This document shows, one piece after another, positions 28,208 to 34,865 of a DNA stretch of 34,865 nt. A model generated the notes under the pieces. The model was given only the letters and a program-made list of their open reading frames with translations, did not search any database and was not told the origin of the DNA. Where the stretch lies: assembly GCF_030283205.1 (NCBI RefSeq), contig NZ_JASNWF010000045.1, forward strand, positions 1 through 34,865, in the 5' to 3' direction. The translations under genes were made by a program, and so were the position numbers. Every line of letters begins with the position of its first letter. The first letter of the stretch is position 1. Origin of the DNA: Actinomadura opuntiae (GTDB taxonomy: Bacteria > Actinomycetota > Actinomycetes > Streptosporangiales > Streptosporangiaceae).

Positions 28208-29965
28208 TCAGTTCTCCTCGTTCTTTCGTGCCGTCGCCCATGCCGCGGCGCACAGCGCCCCGATACCCAGCGCGACCAGCGCCCATTCCGGCCACTCGCC
28301 GAGCCGGTCCGACAGGGTGCGCTCGGTGCGCTCAGGGACGCTCGCGACCTGGATGTCGGGCACGAACTCCCTGGACCGGTCGATCATCCGGCCGTCCGGG
28401 GCGACGATCGCGCTGATCCCGCTCGTCGCGGCAACCAAGATCGTACGGCCATGTTCGACCGCGCGCAGCCTCGACATCGCGATCTGCTGCGGCGGCAGGC
28501 TGGTGCGGCCGTAGGTGGCGTTGTTGGTCTGCACGACGAGGATCCGGCCGCGGGCGGCGTCGCGGACCTCCTTGTCGTAGGCGACCTCGAAGCAGATGAC
28601 GTCGCCGATGTCGACCGGGCCGAGCCGCATGACCCCGGACCTCTTGCCCTTGGCGAAGTCGCGGGGGATCAGCGCGAACCGCTTGATCAGCTTGGTCAGG
28701 ACGTCGCGGAACGGCAGGTACTCCCCGAACGGCACGGGGTGCCGCTTGACGTAGTAGTTCCCGGGGCCGGTCGCCGGGTCCCAGACGATCCCGCGGTTCT
28801 CGACCTTCTTGCGGTCGGGGGTGTCGGTGAGGGCGCCGACCAGGACCGGGACGCCGACGTCCCGCACCGCGCCGTCGATGGCCCGGTAGGCGTCGGGCTC
28901 GGTGTAGGGGTCCAGGTCGCTGGAGTTCTCCGGCCACACCACCAGCTGCGGCCTGGCGACCTTGCGGGCGCGGATCTCGGCGGCCAGCTCGTGGGTGGCC
29001 TTGACGTGGTTGTTCAGCACGGCCTTGCGCTGGCCGAGGAAGTCCAGGCCGAGGCGCGGGACGTTGCCCTGGATGACGGCGACGGTGACGTGCGGGCCGT
29101 CGGCGGGGGTCGGGATGAGCGCGCCCGCTCCGGTGACCGCGGCGGCCACCGCCAGGGCGAGCGCGGCGGAGGCGGCGGCGCGGCGCCGTCCGGGTGCGCG
29201 CGGCGCGGATGCCGTCGTCTCGCCGGCCGTCTCGCGGGCGTCTGGCCCGGCCGCTTCCGGCCGTTCCGCGCCCTGGGCGGCATCGGGGGCGTTGCGGCGG
29301 GACGGGCGGAGCCGCCAGACCGCCAGGGCGGCGAAGGCCAGCAGCCCGCCGACCAGCGCGGTCAGGAAGGTGACCAGGGGCGCCCCGCCGGCCGAGGCGT
29401 AGGGGGTCAGGGGCGTGGCGGTCTGGCTGAAGGCCAGCCGCGCCCACGGGAACCCGCCGAACGGCGCCCGGCCCCGCAGCGCCTCCTGCGCCACCCACAG
29501 CCCGGCCGTCCACAGCGGCCAGCCGGGCAGCCGGGTGACCAGCGCGATCGCGGCGCCCATCGGGACGAAGTACAGCGCCTCGACCAGGCTCAGCACGGCC
29601 CAGGCGTCCGGGCCGACCGGGATCAGCCCGTCGAGGGCGGGCAGGAAGAACGCGGCGCCGGCGAGGAAGCCCAGCCAGCCGCCGGTGCGGGCGGCCTGCC
29701 CGCGTATCGCGAGGGTGAGCGCGGCGACGGCGGCGAACGCCAGCGGGGTGAGGTCGAACGGCGGGAACGCCGAGCACAGCGCCAGGCCCGCGCCGATCAC
29801 GACGAGGGTGCGGGGCCAGCCGGCGCGCCCGCCGGTCCGCAGGAAGCGGCGCAGCCGCCGCCCGAGCCGCGCGGCGCGGCCCGGACGCCCCGCCGTGCCG
29901 GGGGCGCCGTCCGGGTCCGCGGGTCCGCTGGCCGGAGGCCGGTCCGGGAGGGTCTCCTGGGCCAC
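28208..29965 (-). CDS. lnt: Apolipoprotein N-acyltransferase
   Basis: This 585-residue membrane protein has about six to eight membrane segments in the N-terminal ~260 residues and a nitrilase-like domain after residue ~305. The triad E346 (WPENSSDLD), K407 (YVKRHPVPFGE) and C458 (DVICFEVAYD) is complete. It transfers an acyl chain to the N-terminal cysteine of lipoproteins in the outer leaflet. GTG 29965 is chosen for the GAGGGGTGG stretch upstream; the longer frame to 30043 lacks a site. A Gly/Ala/Arg-rich N-terminus (~60 residues) and an R-rich loop (about 250-280) are variable additions. It is the first gene of the lnt-ppm pair. Confidence 0.93.
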   Translation of the reverse strand: MAQETLPDRPPASGPADPDGAPGTAGRPGRAARLGRRLRRFLRTGGRAGWPRTLVVIGAGLALCSAFPPFDLTPLAFAAVAALTLAIRGQAARTGGWLGFLAGAAFFLPALDGLIPVGPDAWAVLSLVEALYFVPMGAAIALVTRLPGWPLWTAGLWVAQEALRGRAPFGGFPWARLAFSQTATPLTPYASAGGAPLVTFLTALVGGLLAFAALAVWRLRPSRRNAPDAAQGAERPEAAGPDARETAGETTASAPRAPGRRRAAASAALALAVAAAVTGAGALIPTPADGPHVTVAVIQGNVPRLGLDFLGQRKAVLNNHVKATHELAAEIRARKVARPQLVVWPENSSDLDPYTEPDAYRAIDGAVRDVGVPVLVGALTDTPDRKKVENRGIVWDPATGPGNYYVKRHPVPFGEYLPFRDVLTKLIKRFALIPRDFAKGKRSGVMRLGPVDIGDVICFEVAYDKEVRDAARGRILVVQTNNATYGRTSLPPQQIAMSRLRAVEHGRTILVAATSGISAIVAPDGRMIDRSREFVPDIQVASVPERTERTLSDRLGEWPEWALVALGIGALCAAAWATARKNEEN

Positions 29966-30029
29966 GTCCACCCCTCGTTCACTCGATCCGTTCGCGGGAA
30001 CGCTACCGGCACGCCGTGCCCGGAGCGAC

Positions 30030-30074
30030 CACGTACCGGTCACGGTATGCCCGCTTCCACGGCAACGGTACGTG
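30030..30074. repeat. 9-bp inverted repeat upstream of lnt
   Basis: CACGTACCG (30030-30038) and CGGTACGTG (30066-30074) are perfect reverse complements separated by 27 bases, 65 bases upstream of the lnt start. The spacer contains CACGG twice and is otherwise unremarkable. It could be a regulator binding site or a leader hairpin. Confidence 0.5.
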
Positions 30075-30404
30075 CCCGCGACCTCGCGCGACCCCGCGGA
30101 CGCGGCGGGAGGGGGGCGTGCGGGGGCGTGCGGACGCGGAAGAGGGCCCGTGACATCCGTCGGGCCGGAGCCGTCCCACAGGCGGTGAGAACGGGTCTCC
30201 GTTTTCTACTGGATGTCCGGGCCCTTCCCGGGTCCAACCCCCGCGCGATCGGGCGGCTCCGCCCGGGCACCGGCCCGGACCACCGCACTGGCTCGGGCGG
30301 GCACGGCGTCGGCCACCGGTGTGGCCCGCTCTCGTCCCGCCGCGGCGCGGTGCCCGGTGGCGCCCCGGGCGGCCGATCGGTGAGTCCCGTGCTGGACTGC
30401 AGCA

Positions 30405-30452
30405 AAACTACCGGCTTCGCGGGCCTTGTCAACCGCCGCATGTTCTGCGGCG
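30405..30452 (-). promoter_or_regulatory. Leftward sigma-70-type promoter with adjacent palindrome
   Basis: Read leftward, TTGACA (opposite strand of 30427-30432) is separated by 16 bp from TAGTTT (30410-30405), a good housekeeping-type promoter with start near 30398. Directly upstream of the -35 lies the palindrome CGCCGCA-TGTTC-TGCGGCG (30434-30452), placed as an activator site would be. The next gene leftward is lnt, 430 bases on. Confidence 0.65.
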
Positions 30453-30553
30453 ACTCTTCGTTCTCCCAGCTCAGACCCATGATCGCGGCTGGGCGCCAAT
30501 TCCGTCCCGGCCCCGCCGGGCGATCACTCCCGAGGCCGTCACCGCCCGGGCGA

Positions 30554-30949
30554 TCACCGCCCGGGCGCGGGGACCACGACGGTGCCGGTGGCGGTGACCG
30601 CCACGATCGGCTCGGCCAGCACCTCGGCGGACGACTCGCCCTTGTCGGGACGGCCTCGGCACACCACCCGCGCCTCGAACTCCAGCGTGCGGCTGCGGGT
30701 GCCGACCCGGGTGACGACGGCGGTGGCCTCCAGCACGTCCCCGGCCCGGACGGGCGCGCGGAACTGCACGTCGGAGTAGGAGGCGAACAGCCCCTCGTCC
30801 CCGTCGGTGCGGATGCACACCTCGGTGGCGACGTCGCCGAACAGGCCGAGCATGTAGGCGCCGTCGACCAGGTCGCCGGCGTAGTGGGCGTGGGCGTAGG
30901 GCACGTAGCGGCGGTGGGTGACGGTCAGGCCCTGGCGGGGGTCGCTCAT
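30554..30949 (-). CDS. kal: 3-aminobutyryl-CoA ammonia-lyase (hotdog fold)
   Basis: This 131-residue hotdog-fold protein matches Kal of the lysine fermentation pathway, which removes ammonia from L-3-aminobutyryl-CoA to give crotonyl-CoA. Characteristic segments are AHYAGDLVDGAYMLGLFGDVA, including the D/N-x-V-D-G-A core, then DGDEGLFASYSDVQFRAPV and RAGDVLEATAVVTRVGTRSR. Its ATG overlaps the kamE stop by four bases. The linkage to kamD and kamE strongly supports the assignment over an ordinary thioesterase. It is the last gene of the operon in this window; kdd and kce, which act between KamDE and Kal, are not present. Confidence 0.87.
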   Translation of the reverse strand: MSDPRQGLTVTHRRYVPYAHAHYAGDLVDGAYMLGLFGDVATEVCIRTDGDEGLFASYSDVQFRAPVRAGDVLEATAVVTRVGTRSRTLEFEARVVCRGRPDKGESSAEVLAEPIVAVTATGTVVVPAPGR

Positions 30950-31797
30950 CGTCGGTCCTCTCCTTCGTCGTCGTCCGCCTGCCGTGCGTCCTGCACGGCC
31001 TGGCCCGGGAGCAGGGCGTGGACGAGGTAGCTGGCGACCTCGGCGGGTGTGGTGCCCTTGCCGAAGATCCGGTCGACGCCGAGGTCCTCCTCGGTGACGG
31101 TGTCGAAGCGGGGCCCGCCGACGACCAGCAGCGGCCGTCCCATCCCGGCGGCGACGGCGGTGGGGTACTCGGCGTGGAACGCGGCGGCCATCTGCTTGGT
31201 GTTGTGCAGGTGCGCGTTCTTCTGGGTGACGACCTGGGAGACCAGGACGGCGTCGGCGTTCTCGGCCTTGGCGCGTTCGACGAGCTCCTCGACGGTGACC
31301 TGGGCGCCCATGTTCACCACCTGGATCTCGCGGTAGTACTCCAGGCCCTTCTCCCCCGCGAACCCCTTGACGTTGAGGATCGCGTCGATGCCGACGGTGT
31401 GGGCGTCGGTGCCGATGCACGCGCCGACGACGACGAGCCGCCGGTTCAGCGCGCCCCGGATGGCGAGGTTGACCTCCTGCGAGGACAGCAGCGGGTAGGC
31501 GCGCTCTTCGGGGACGGGGATGGAGGCGTAGTCGATGAGGTGGCCGACCCGCCCGTAGACGATGAAGAAGGTGAAGTCGGGGCCCATCGGCTTGGCGTGC
31601 ACCACGCTGGCGGGGTCCAGGCCCATCTTCCCGGCCAGCTGCAGCGCCGCGGCGTCGGCGCGCTTGCCCGCCGGGACAGGAAGGGTGAACGACATCTGGA
31701 CCATGCCGTCGCCGGTGGTGTCGCCGTAGGGGCGGATCACCTGGCGGGTGTCGGCGGGCTGGACCGGGGCCTGCGACCCGTGCGTCTCGACCGTCAT
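30946..31797 (-). CDS. kamE: D-lysine 5,6-aminomutase beta subunit
   Basis: The 283-residue subunit carries the cobalamin and PLP determinants of lysine 5,6-aminomutase. The base-off/His-on B12 motif is D131-A-H133-T-V-G136 (GTDAHTVGIDAI), and the PLP lysine is K144 in NVKGF; the clostridial enzyme uses His133 and Lys144 of its beta subunit, so even numbering agrees. The B12 domain continues with MGAQVTVEEL and LLVVGGPRF. With KamD it moves the terminal amino group of D-lysine or L-beta-lysine from C6 to C5. The ATG overlaps the kamD stop by four bases. A charged tail (DDDEGEDRR) ends the protein. Confidence 0.95.
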   Translation of the reverse strand: MTVETHGSQAPVQPADTRQVIRPYGDTTGDGMVQMSFTLPVPAGKRADAAALQLAGKMGLDPASVVHAKPMGPDFTFFIVYGRVGHLIDYASIPVPEERAYPLLSSQEVNLAIRGALNRRLVVVGACIGTDAHTVGIDAILNVKGFAGEKGLEYYREIQVVNMGAQVTVEELVERAKAENADAVLVSQVVTQKNAHLHNTKQMAAAFHAEYPTAVAAGMGRPLLVVGGPRFDTVTEEDLGVDRIFGKGTTPAEVASYLVHALLPGQAVQDARQADDDEGEDRR

Positions 31798-33416
31798 GCG
31801 GGCACCTCCTGGGCGTCGGCCGTGCTGCGGCGGGCGTGCGGGTCCTCGGTGTCGAGGATCTCGATGGCGGGGTTGACGTAGCCGTCGGCGCGCTCGACGA
31901 CGCCGTCCAGGCCCTTGCCGCCGTCCGGGGGGCGGCGGGTGACGCCGAAGGTGCCCTCGGCGATCGCGGTGAGCAGCCCGTCGTCGTTGATGCGCTCCAG
32001 CAGCTCCACCGACTCCGACAGCACCTGCTTGGCCCGCTGGACGATCATCCCGTCGGGGCGGGGCATGAAGTCCTCGGCGAGGGCGCCGCAGGCGTCGCGG
32101 ACGTAGCGGACGTTCTCCAGCGCCAGGTCGCGGTCCGACAGCCAGGGGGTGTGGATGCCCTCGGTCATCATCCCGATCAGGATGATCGACTGCCCGGTCA
32201 ACACCCCGGCGAGGTTGAAGAAGGCGTCCAGCAGGTAGCCGGCGAAGATGTTGCCGGTCATGTGCTTGGTCGGCGGCATGTACTTCAGCGGCGCGCCGGG
32301 GAACAGCTCGCGGACGAGCTGGGCGTGCGCCAGCTCCAGCCGGAACGACTCGGGGATCGCCGGGTTGATCTCGAAGGCGTGGCCGAGGCCGAGCTGGGCG
32401 TCGGCGAGGCCCGCCTCGTGCCCGAACCGCTCGTTGAGCAGCTGGCTGACGATGACGGTGTGCGCGGCGTCGACCGCGTCGGCGGTGGTGAGGTAGTTGT
32501 CCTCGCCGGTGTTGATGACGATGCCGGCGCGGGCGTGGATCTGCCGGGAGAAGCGCTGGTCGATGAAGGTGCGGCGGGGGTTGATGTCGCGGAAGATGAT
32601 GCCGTACATGCAGTCGTTCAGCATCATGTCCAGGCGCTCCAGCCCGGCGAGGGTGGCGATCTCCGGCATGCACAGCCCGGAGGCGTAGTTGGTCAGCCGG
32701 ACGTAGCGGCCGAGCTCGCGGGAGACGTCGTCCAGCGCCGCGCGCATCAGCCGGAAGTTCTCCTGGGTGGCGTAGGTGCCGGCGTAGCCCTCGCGGGTCG
32801 CGCCCTCGGGGACGAAGTCCAGCAGCGACTGCCCGGTCGAGCGGATCACCGCGACGACGTCGGCGCCCTCGCGGGCGGCGGCCTGCGCCTGCGGGATGTC
32901 CTCGTAGATGTCGCCGGTGGCGACGATGAGGTAGACGAGGGGGCGCGGCGGGTCGGCGGCGTCGGGGGTGGGCAGTTCGGCCAGCAGCGCGTCGCGTTCG
33001 GCGCGGCGGCGGTCGATGCGGGCGATGCCGCCGCGGGCGGCGGCCGTCGCGGCCTCGCGGGCGTGCGCGGCGTCGGTGCCCGTGGGCAGCCGGAACGACA
33101 CCCGTCCCCGGGCGGCGGCCTGCGCGAGGTCGCCGAGGGTGCGGTGCGGGCCGGTCAGCAGCGCGTCCCACACCGGCAGCGCCAGGCCGTGCTCGAGGCC
33201 GACCTGGCCGCGGACGGCGTCGGCCAGGTGGTTGGCCCACGGGCGGCCCTCGTCGTCGGCGCCGGTCAGCCCGGCCAGCCGCAGCAGCGCCCGCTCAACC
33301 GAGACGGTGGTGTGGGAGCGGGCCATCCGGATGATCGGTTCGGCGGCCCGGGCGGCGAGCCGCCGGGCGGCGCCCACCACCTGCGGGTCGAGGTCCAGCT
33401 TTCCCTGCGGCGCCAT
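31794..33416 (-). CDS. kamD: D-lysine 5,6-aminomutase alpha subunit
   Basis: This 540-residue protein is the TIM-barrel alpha subunit that binds substrate and covers the cofactors of the KamDE complex. Recognisable blocks are the N-terminal LARSHTTVSVERALLRLAG-like stretch, VYLIVATGDIYEDIPQAQAA, RSTGQSLLDFVPEGAT, YVRLTNYASGLCMPEIA, DINPRRTFIDQRFSRQI and KYMPPTKHMTGNIF. It is slightly longer than the clostridial subunit (about 516 residues), the extra length lying at both ends. GAGGGGAG precedes ATG 33416. First gene of kamD-kamE-kal, all coupled by four-base overlaps, so subunits are made in balance. The enzyme requires adenosylcobalamin; no cobalamin riboswitch was found upstream. Confidence 0.95.
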   Translation of the reverse strand: MAPQGKLDLDPQVVGAARRLAARAAEPIIRMARSHTTVSVERALLRLAGLTGADDEGRPWANHLADAVRGQVGLEHGLALPVWDALLTGPHRTLGDLAQAAARGRVSFRLPTGTDAAHAREAATAAARGGIARIDRRRAERDALLAELPTPDAADPPRPLVYLIVATGDIYEDIPQAQAAAREGADVVAVIRSTGQSLLDFVPEGATREGYAGTYATQENFRLMRAALDDVSRELGRYVRLTNYASGLCMPEIATLAGLERLDMMLNDCMYGIIFRDINPRRTFIDQRFSRQIHARAGIVINTGEDNYLTTADAVDAAHTVIVSQLLNERFGHEAGLADAQLGLGHAFEINPAIPESFRLELAHAQLVRELFPGAPLKYMPPTKHMTGNIFAGYLLDAFFNLAGVLTGQSIILIGMMTEGIHTPWLSDRDLALENVRYVRDACGALAEDFMPRPDGMIVQRAKQVLSESVELLERINDDGLLTAIAEGTFGVTRRPPDGGKGLDGVVERADGYVNPAIEILDTEDPHARRSTADAQEVPA

Positions 33417-33791
33417 TGCCGTCTCCCCTCACGCTGCCGCCCCTCTCAGGCCGGTTGCCGACAATCGTCCTCTTATGCGAGTTCTCTACCGGAGATCTTC
33501 CGGCATCACCACCGTGAATCGCAAGAACTAACAGCACTTCCCTGAGGTCGCGGGTGCGCGCCCGCCTCCCTGCCCGTTCCTTCCCCGCCGGCGGCGCCCG
33601 CTCCCCCGCCCGGGCGAAACCCCGGCATGGGACAGCCTTTGCTTCCCGCCGTCGACGACCGGCTCACCACCAGGTGACGACCAAGGCGAAACCACGGCAT
33701 GGACACGCTTGGTAAGCCTAGAATCACCCACAGTCGCGCGCGGGCGGGGATCTGGCCCCGCACGCGGAGTGACCGGTCCGCCGGGAGGGGC
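33417..33791. other. Divergent intergenic region between kamD and DUF4239 gene
   Basis: These 375 bases contain no credible gene. Seen are a small hairpin CCGGA-GATCT-TCCGG (33489-33503) on the kamD side and the direct repeat at 33613-33702 on the other. A -10-like TAGAAT (33719-33724) may serve the rightward gene; no good -35 matches it. The kamD promoter could not be set. Confidence 0.45.
33613..33702. repeat. 18-bp direct repeat with 72-bp period
   Basis: GGCGAAACCCCGGCATGG (33613-33630) and GGCGAAACCACGGCATGG (33685-33702) agree at 17 of 18 bases; similarity continues weakly (GACAGCCTTTG versus ACACGCTTGG). The second copy ends 16 bases before a -10-like TAGAAT. Two copies with near-identical cores upstream of one gene suggest binding sites for an activator or repressor, or a partial duplication. 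Confidence 0.6.
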
Positions 33792-34562
33792 ATGATCATT
33801 TATATTGCGGCCGCGGTGTGCGCCGTCATCGTGGTGATCCTCGCGAGCCGGCTGGTACGGCGGGGGCGGCACGGCGTGGACGACCCCGACCCCGACGGCC
33901 CCACCACCGGGCACACCGGGGCGATGCTGTCGGCGCTGTTCCTGCTGGCCTTCGCCATCGCCATCGTGGTGCCGTGGACCACGGCCGACTCGGCCCGGTC
34001 CAACACCTACGCCGAGAGCCAGGCGGTCGTCGAGGCGTACTGGGCCGCCTCCCGGCTGCCCGCCGCCGACGCCCAGCGCGTCCAGGCCGACCTGCGCGAC
34101 TACGTCGAGCTCGTCCGCGGCCCCGAGTGGCGGCTGATGCGCGAGCACGGCCGGCTCAGCGCCGCCGGCTGGGCGCGGCTCGACGCGCTGCGCCGCGAGG
34201 TGATCGCGGTGAAGGCGTCCAGCGACGAGCTCCAGAACGCCCAGCAGACCGTGCTGGACCACCTCACCGAGATCTCCGCGGCGCGCCACCAGCGGGCCAT
34301 GGACGCCAAGACCACCCCGCCCCTCGGCCTGCTGGTCGTGACCGTCCTCACCGGCATCGTCGTCATGCTGCTGCCCCTGTTCGCCGGGGCCCGGCCGCGC
34401 GGGATGACGCTGATCCCGCTCGGGATGATGGCCGGGCTGCTGGCCGCCGGCATCTACCTGGTCTTCGACATCGCGCACGTGTTCCGGGGCGGCCTGGCCG
34501 TCCACCCGGACGCGTTCACCGGCGCGGCGGCGGAGCTGCGGCGCATCACCGGAGGTGGATGA
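33792..34562 (+). CDS. DUF4239 (bestrophin-like) membrane protein
   Basis: This 256-residue protein has four membrane segments in a 2+2 layout: about 2-18 (IIYIAAAVCAVIVVILAS), 44-62 (AMLSALFLLAFAIAIVV), 207-226 (LGLLVVTVLTGIVVMLLPL) and 232-250 (GMTLIPLGMMAGLLAAGIYL). Between them is a long helical soluble region (about 75-195), where YAESQAVVEAYWAASRLP is the typical DUF4239 motif. The ending (YLVFDIAHVFRGGLAVHPDAF) is also conserved, with the F-D-x-x-x-P/F-x-G-x-x-x-V/I pattern. Related domains resemble bestrophin channels; transport is not demonstrated. GGGAGGGG precedes ATG 33792. It is coupled by ATGA to the secreted protein gene. Confidence 0.85.
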   Translation: MIIYIAAAVCAVIVVILASRLVRRGRHGVDDPDPDGPTTGHTGAMLSALFLLAFAIAIVVPWTTADSARSNTYAESQAVVEAYWAASRLPAADAQRVQADLRDYVELVRGPEWRLMREHGRLSAAGWARLDALRREVIAVKASSDELQNAQQTVLDHLTEISAARHQRAMDAKTTPPLGLLVVTVLTGIVVMLLPLFAGARPRGMTLIPLGMMAGLLAAGIYLVFDIAHVFRGGLAVHPDAFTGAAAELRRITGGG

Positions 34563-34865
34563 GGGTGCGCCGCCTGCCGCTGCTGCCCGCCGCGATCTCC
34601 GGCGCGCTGGCCGGGACCCTCGCCCTGCCGCCGTCCGCGCTCGCCGACCCGGCGCCCGACCCCTCGTCGTCGGTCACGGTCACCGGCGACAACGGCGGCG
34701 GGGTGAGCGTGTGCATCGACGGGGAGGTCCACGTGAACGTCGGGCCGGGCGCGCCGGGCTGCGCCGCGCCGCCCAAGCCCGCACCCGAACCGCCGCCCAA
34801 GCCGGCGCCGCCCCCCCCGAGGCCGCAGGCCCGCGCGTCCTCGCCCGTCCCGCCGCGCCGGGGTC
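34559..34865 (+). CDS. Secreted Pro-rich protein, N-terminal part (cut by window end)
   Basis: ATG 34559 overlaps the DUF4239 stop by four bases (ATGA), and GGAGGT is just upstream; the frame stays open to the last base, so the end is missing. The product starts with a signal peptide (MRVRRLPLLPAAISGALAGT, then LALPPSALA with an A-x-A-type cleavage site near residue 29). A short Gly/Val-rich domain follows with two Cys (VCIDG and GCAAPP, about residues 52 and 69) that could form a disulfide, and then a Pro/Lys/Ala-rich spacer typical of wall-crossing or surface-anchored proteins. Homologues are not recognised. Probably an exported partner of the DUF4239 membrane protein. Confidence 0.75.
   Translation, partial: MRVRRLPLLPAAISGALAGTLALPPSALADPAPDPSSSVTVTGDNGGGVSVCIDGEVHVNVGPGAPGCAAPPKPAPEPPPKPAPPPPRPQARASSPVPPRRG

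Larger units (their letters stand above)
29966..30553. other. Leader or intergenic region upstream of lnt
   Basis: These 588 bases hold no credible gene; open frames here lack protein-like composition. The visible content is the inverted repeat at 30030-30074 and a leftward promoter at 30405-30432 with a hairpin beside it. If that promoter drives lnt, the transcript would have a leader of roughly 430 nt. A separate small RNA is an alternative. Confidence 0.5.

Noticed and set aside
30040..30499. Leftward open frames as a gene upstream of lnt
   Set aside because: Composition is Pro/Arg-rich, overlaps a promoter and palindrome, has no ribosome-binding site and no recognisable domain.
33417..33560. 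Cobalamin riboswitch upstream of kamD
   Set aside because: Expected because KamDE needs adenosylcobalamin, but no B12-box or similar conserved core was found on the kamD strand.
10946..34865. CRISPR array or long tandem repeats
   Set aside because: No regularly spaced repeat with unique spacers was seen; the repeats present are isolated pairs.

Overview
The window is a high-GC (roughly 70-75% by eye) stretch of chromosome from an actinobacterium. Genes are tightly packed with GC-rich third positions, ATGA stop/start overlaps and GTG/TTG starts. Lineage markers are rbpA with a SigR-type promoter, an lnt-ppm pair, fxsA and a tandem pair of clpP paralogues. The overall style suits a filamentous actinomycete of the Streptosporangiales/Thermomonosporaceae type, but that placement is inference. 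No phage, insertion sequence, CRISPR array or biosynthetic cluster is visible; most of the window is small regulator-target modules and housekeeping genes.

Layout. 1-3.6 kb: end of a GNAT acetyltransferase, a DrrA/DrrB-like ABC exporter with a divergent TetR regulator and two operator-like palindromes, and a P-loop kinase-like protein. 3.6-5.7 kb: an excisionase-type HTH protein overlapping a DUF4180 gene behind a near-perfect 14-bp inverted repeat, then a heme-oxygenase-fold enzyme whose metal site looks partly lost. 5.7-8.7 kb: a quinone-oxidoreductase-like dehydrogenase divergent from an ArsR regulator across a clear operator, a decayed methyltransferase, a small RNA ligase, and tRNA-Arg(CCG) and tRNA-Cys(GCA) on the ligase strand. 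9.1-13.4 kb: aldehyde dehydrogenase, a cupin divergent from its TetR with a perfect 14-bp-arm palindrome, an esterase and a small Cys protein. 13.4-17.2 kb: a pseudokinase-like membrane protein divergent from a MoxR-DUF58-VWA operon.

17.3-23.4 kb: an RsmC-like and a SpoU-type RNA methyltransferase (the first holds an AT-rich patch with a TTA codon), a SAM methyltransferase behind two mutually exclusive hairpins, a frameshifted DHA2-type MFS exporter with a divergent TetR, and an epimerase-alpha/beta-hydrolase fusion behind a 12-bp palindrome. 23.5-26.8 kb: an EF-hand protein, a glycerophosphodiesterase, a Phd/YefM antitoxin without a toxin, two overlapping clpP genes, and rbpA with promoter and terminator. 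26.9-30.4 kb: fxsA, and ppm and lnt (lipoprotein N-acylation and polyprenol-mannose synthesis) behind a long possible leader. 30.5-33.4 kb: a translationally coupled kamD-kamE-kal operon for adenosylcobalamin/PLP-dependent lysine degradation. 33.8 kb to the end: a DUF4239 membrane protein and the start of a secreted Pro-rich protein cut by the window edge.

The recurring theme is a regulator divergent from its target with visible palindromes between them (2.2, 6.8, 11.2 and 20.9 kb). The items most worth a second look are the tRNA-tRNA-RNA ligase cluster, the HTH-DUF4180 module, the pseudokinase beside MoxR, the switch-like hairpins at 18.5 kb and the ClpP pair with an altered catalytic residue. 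All functions are read from sequence motifs; no database search was possible.
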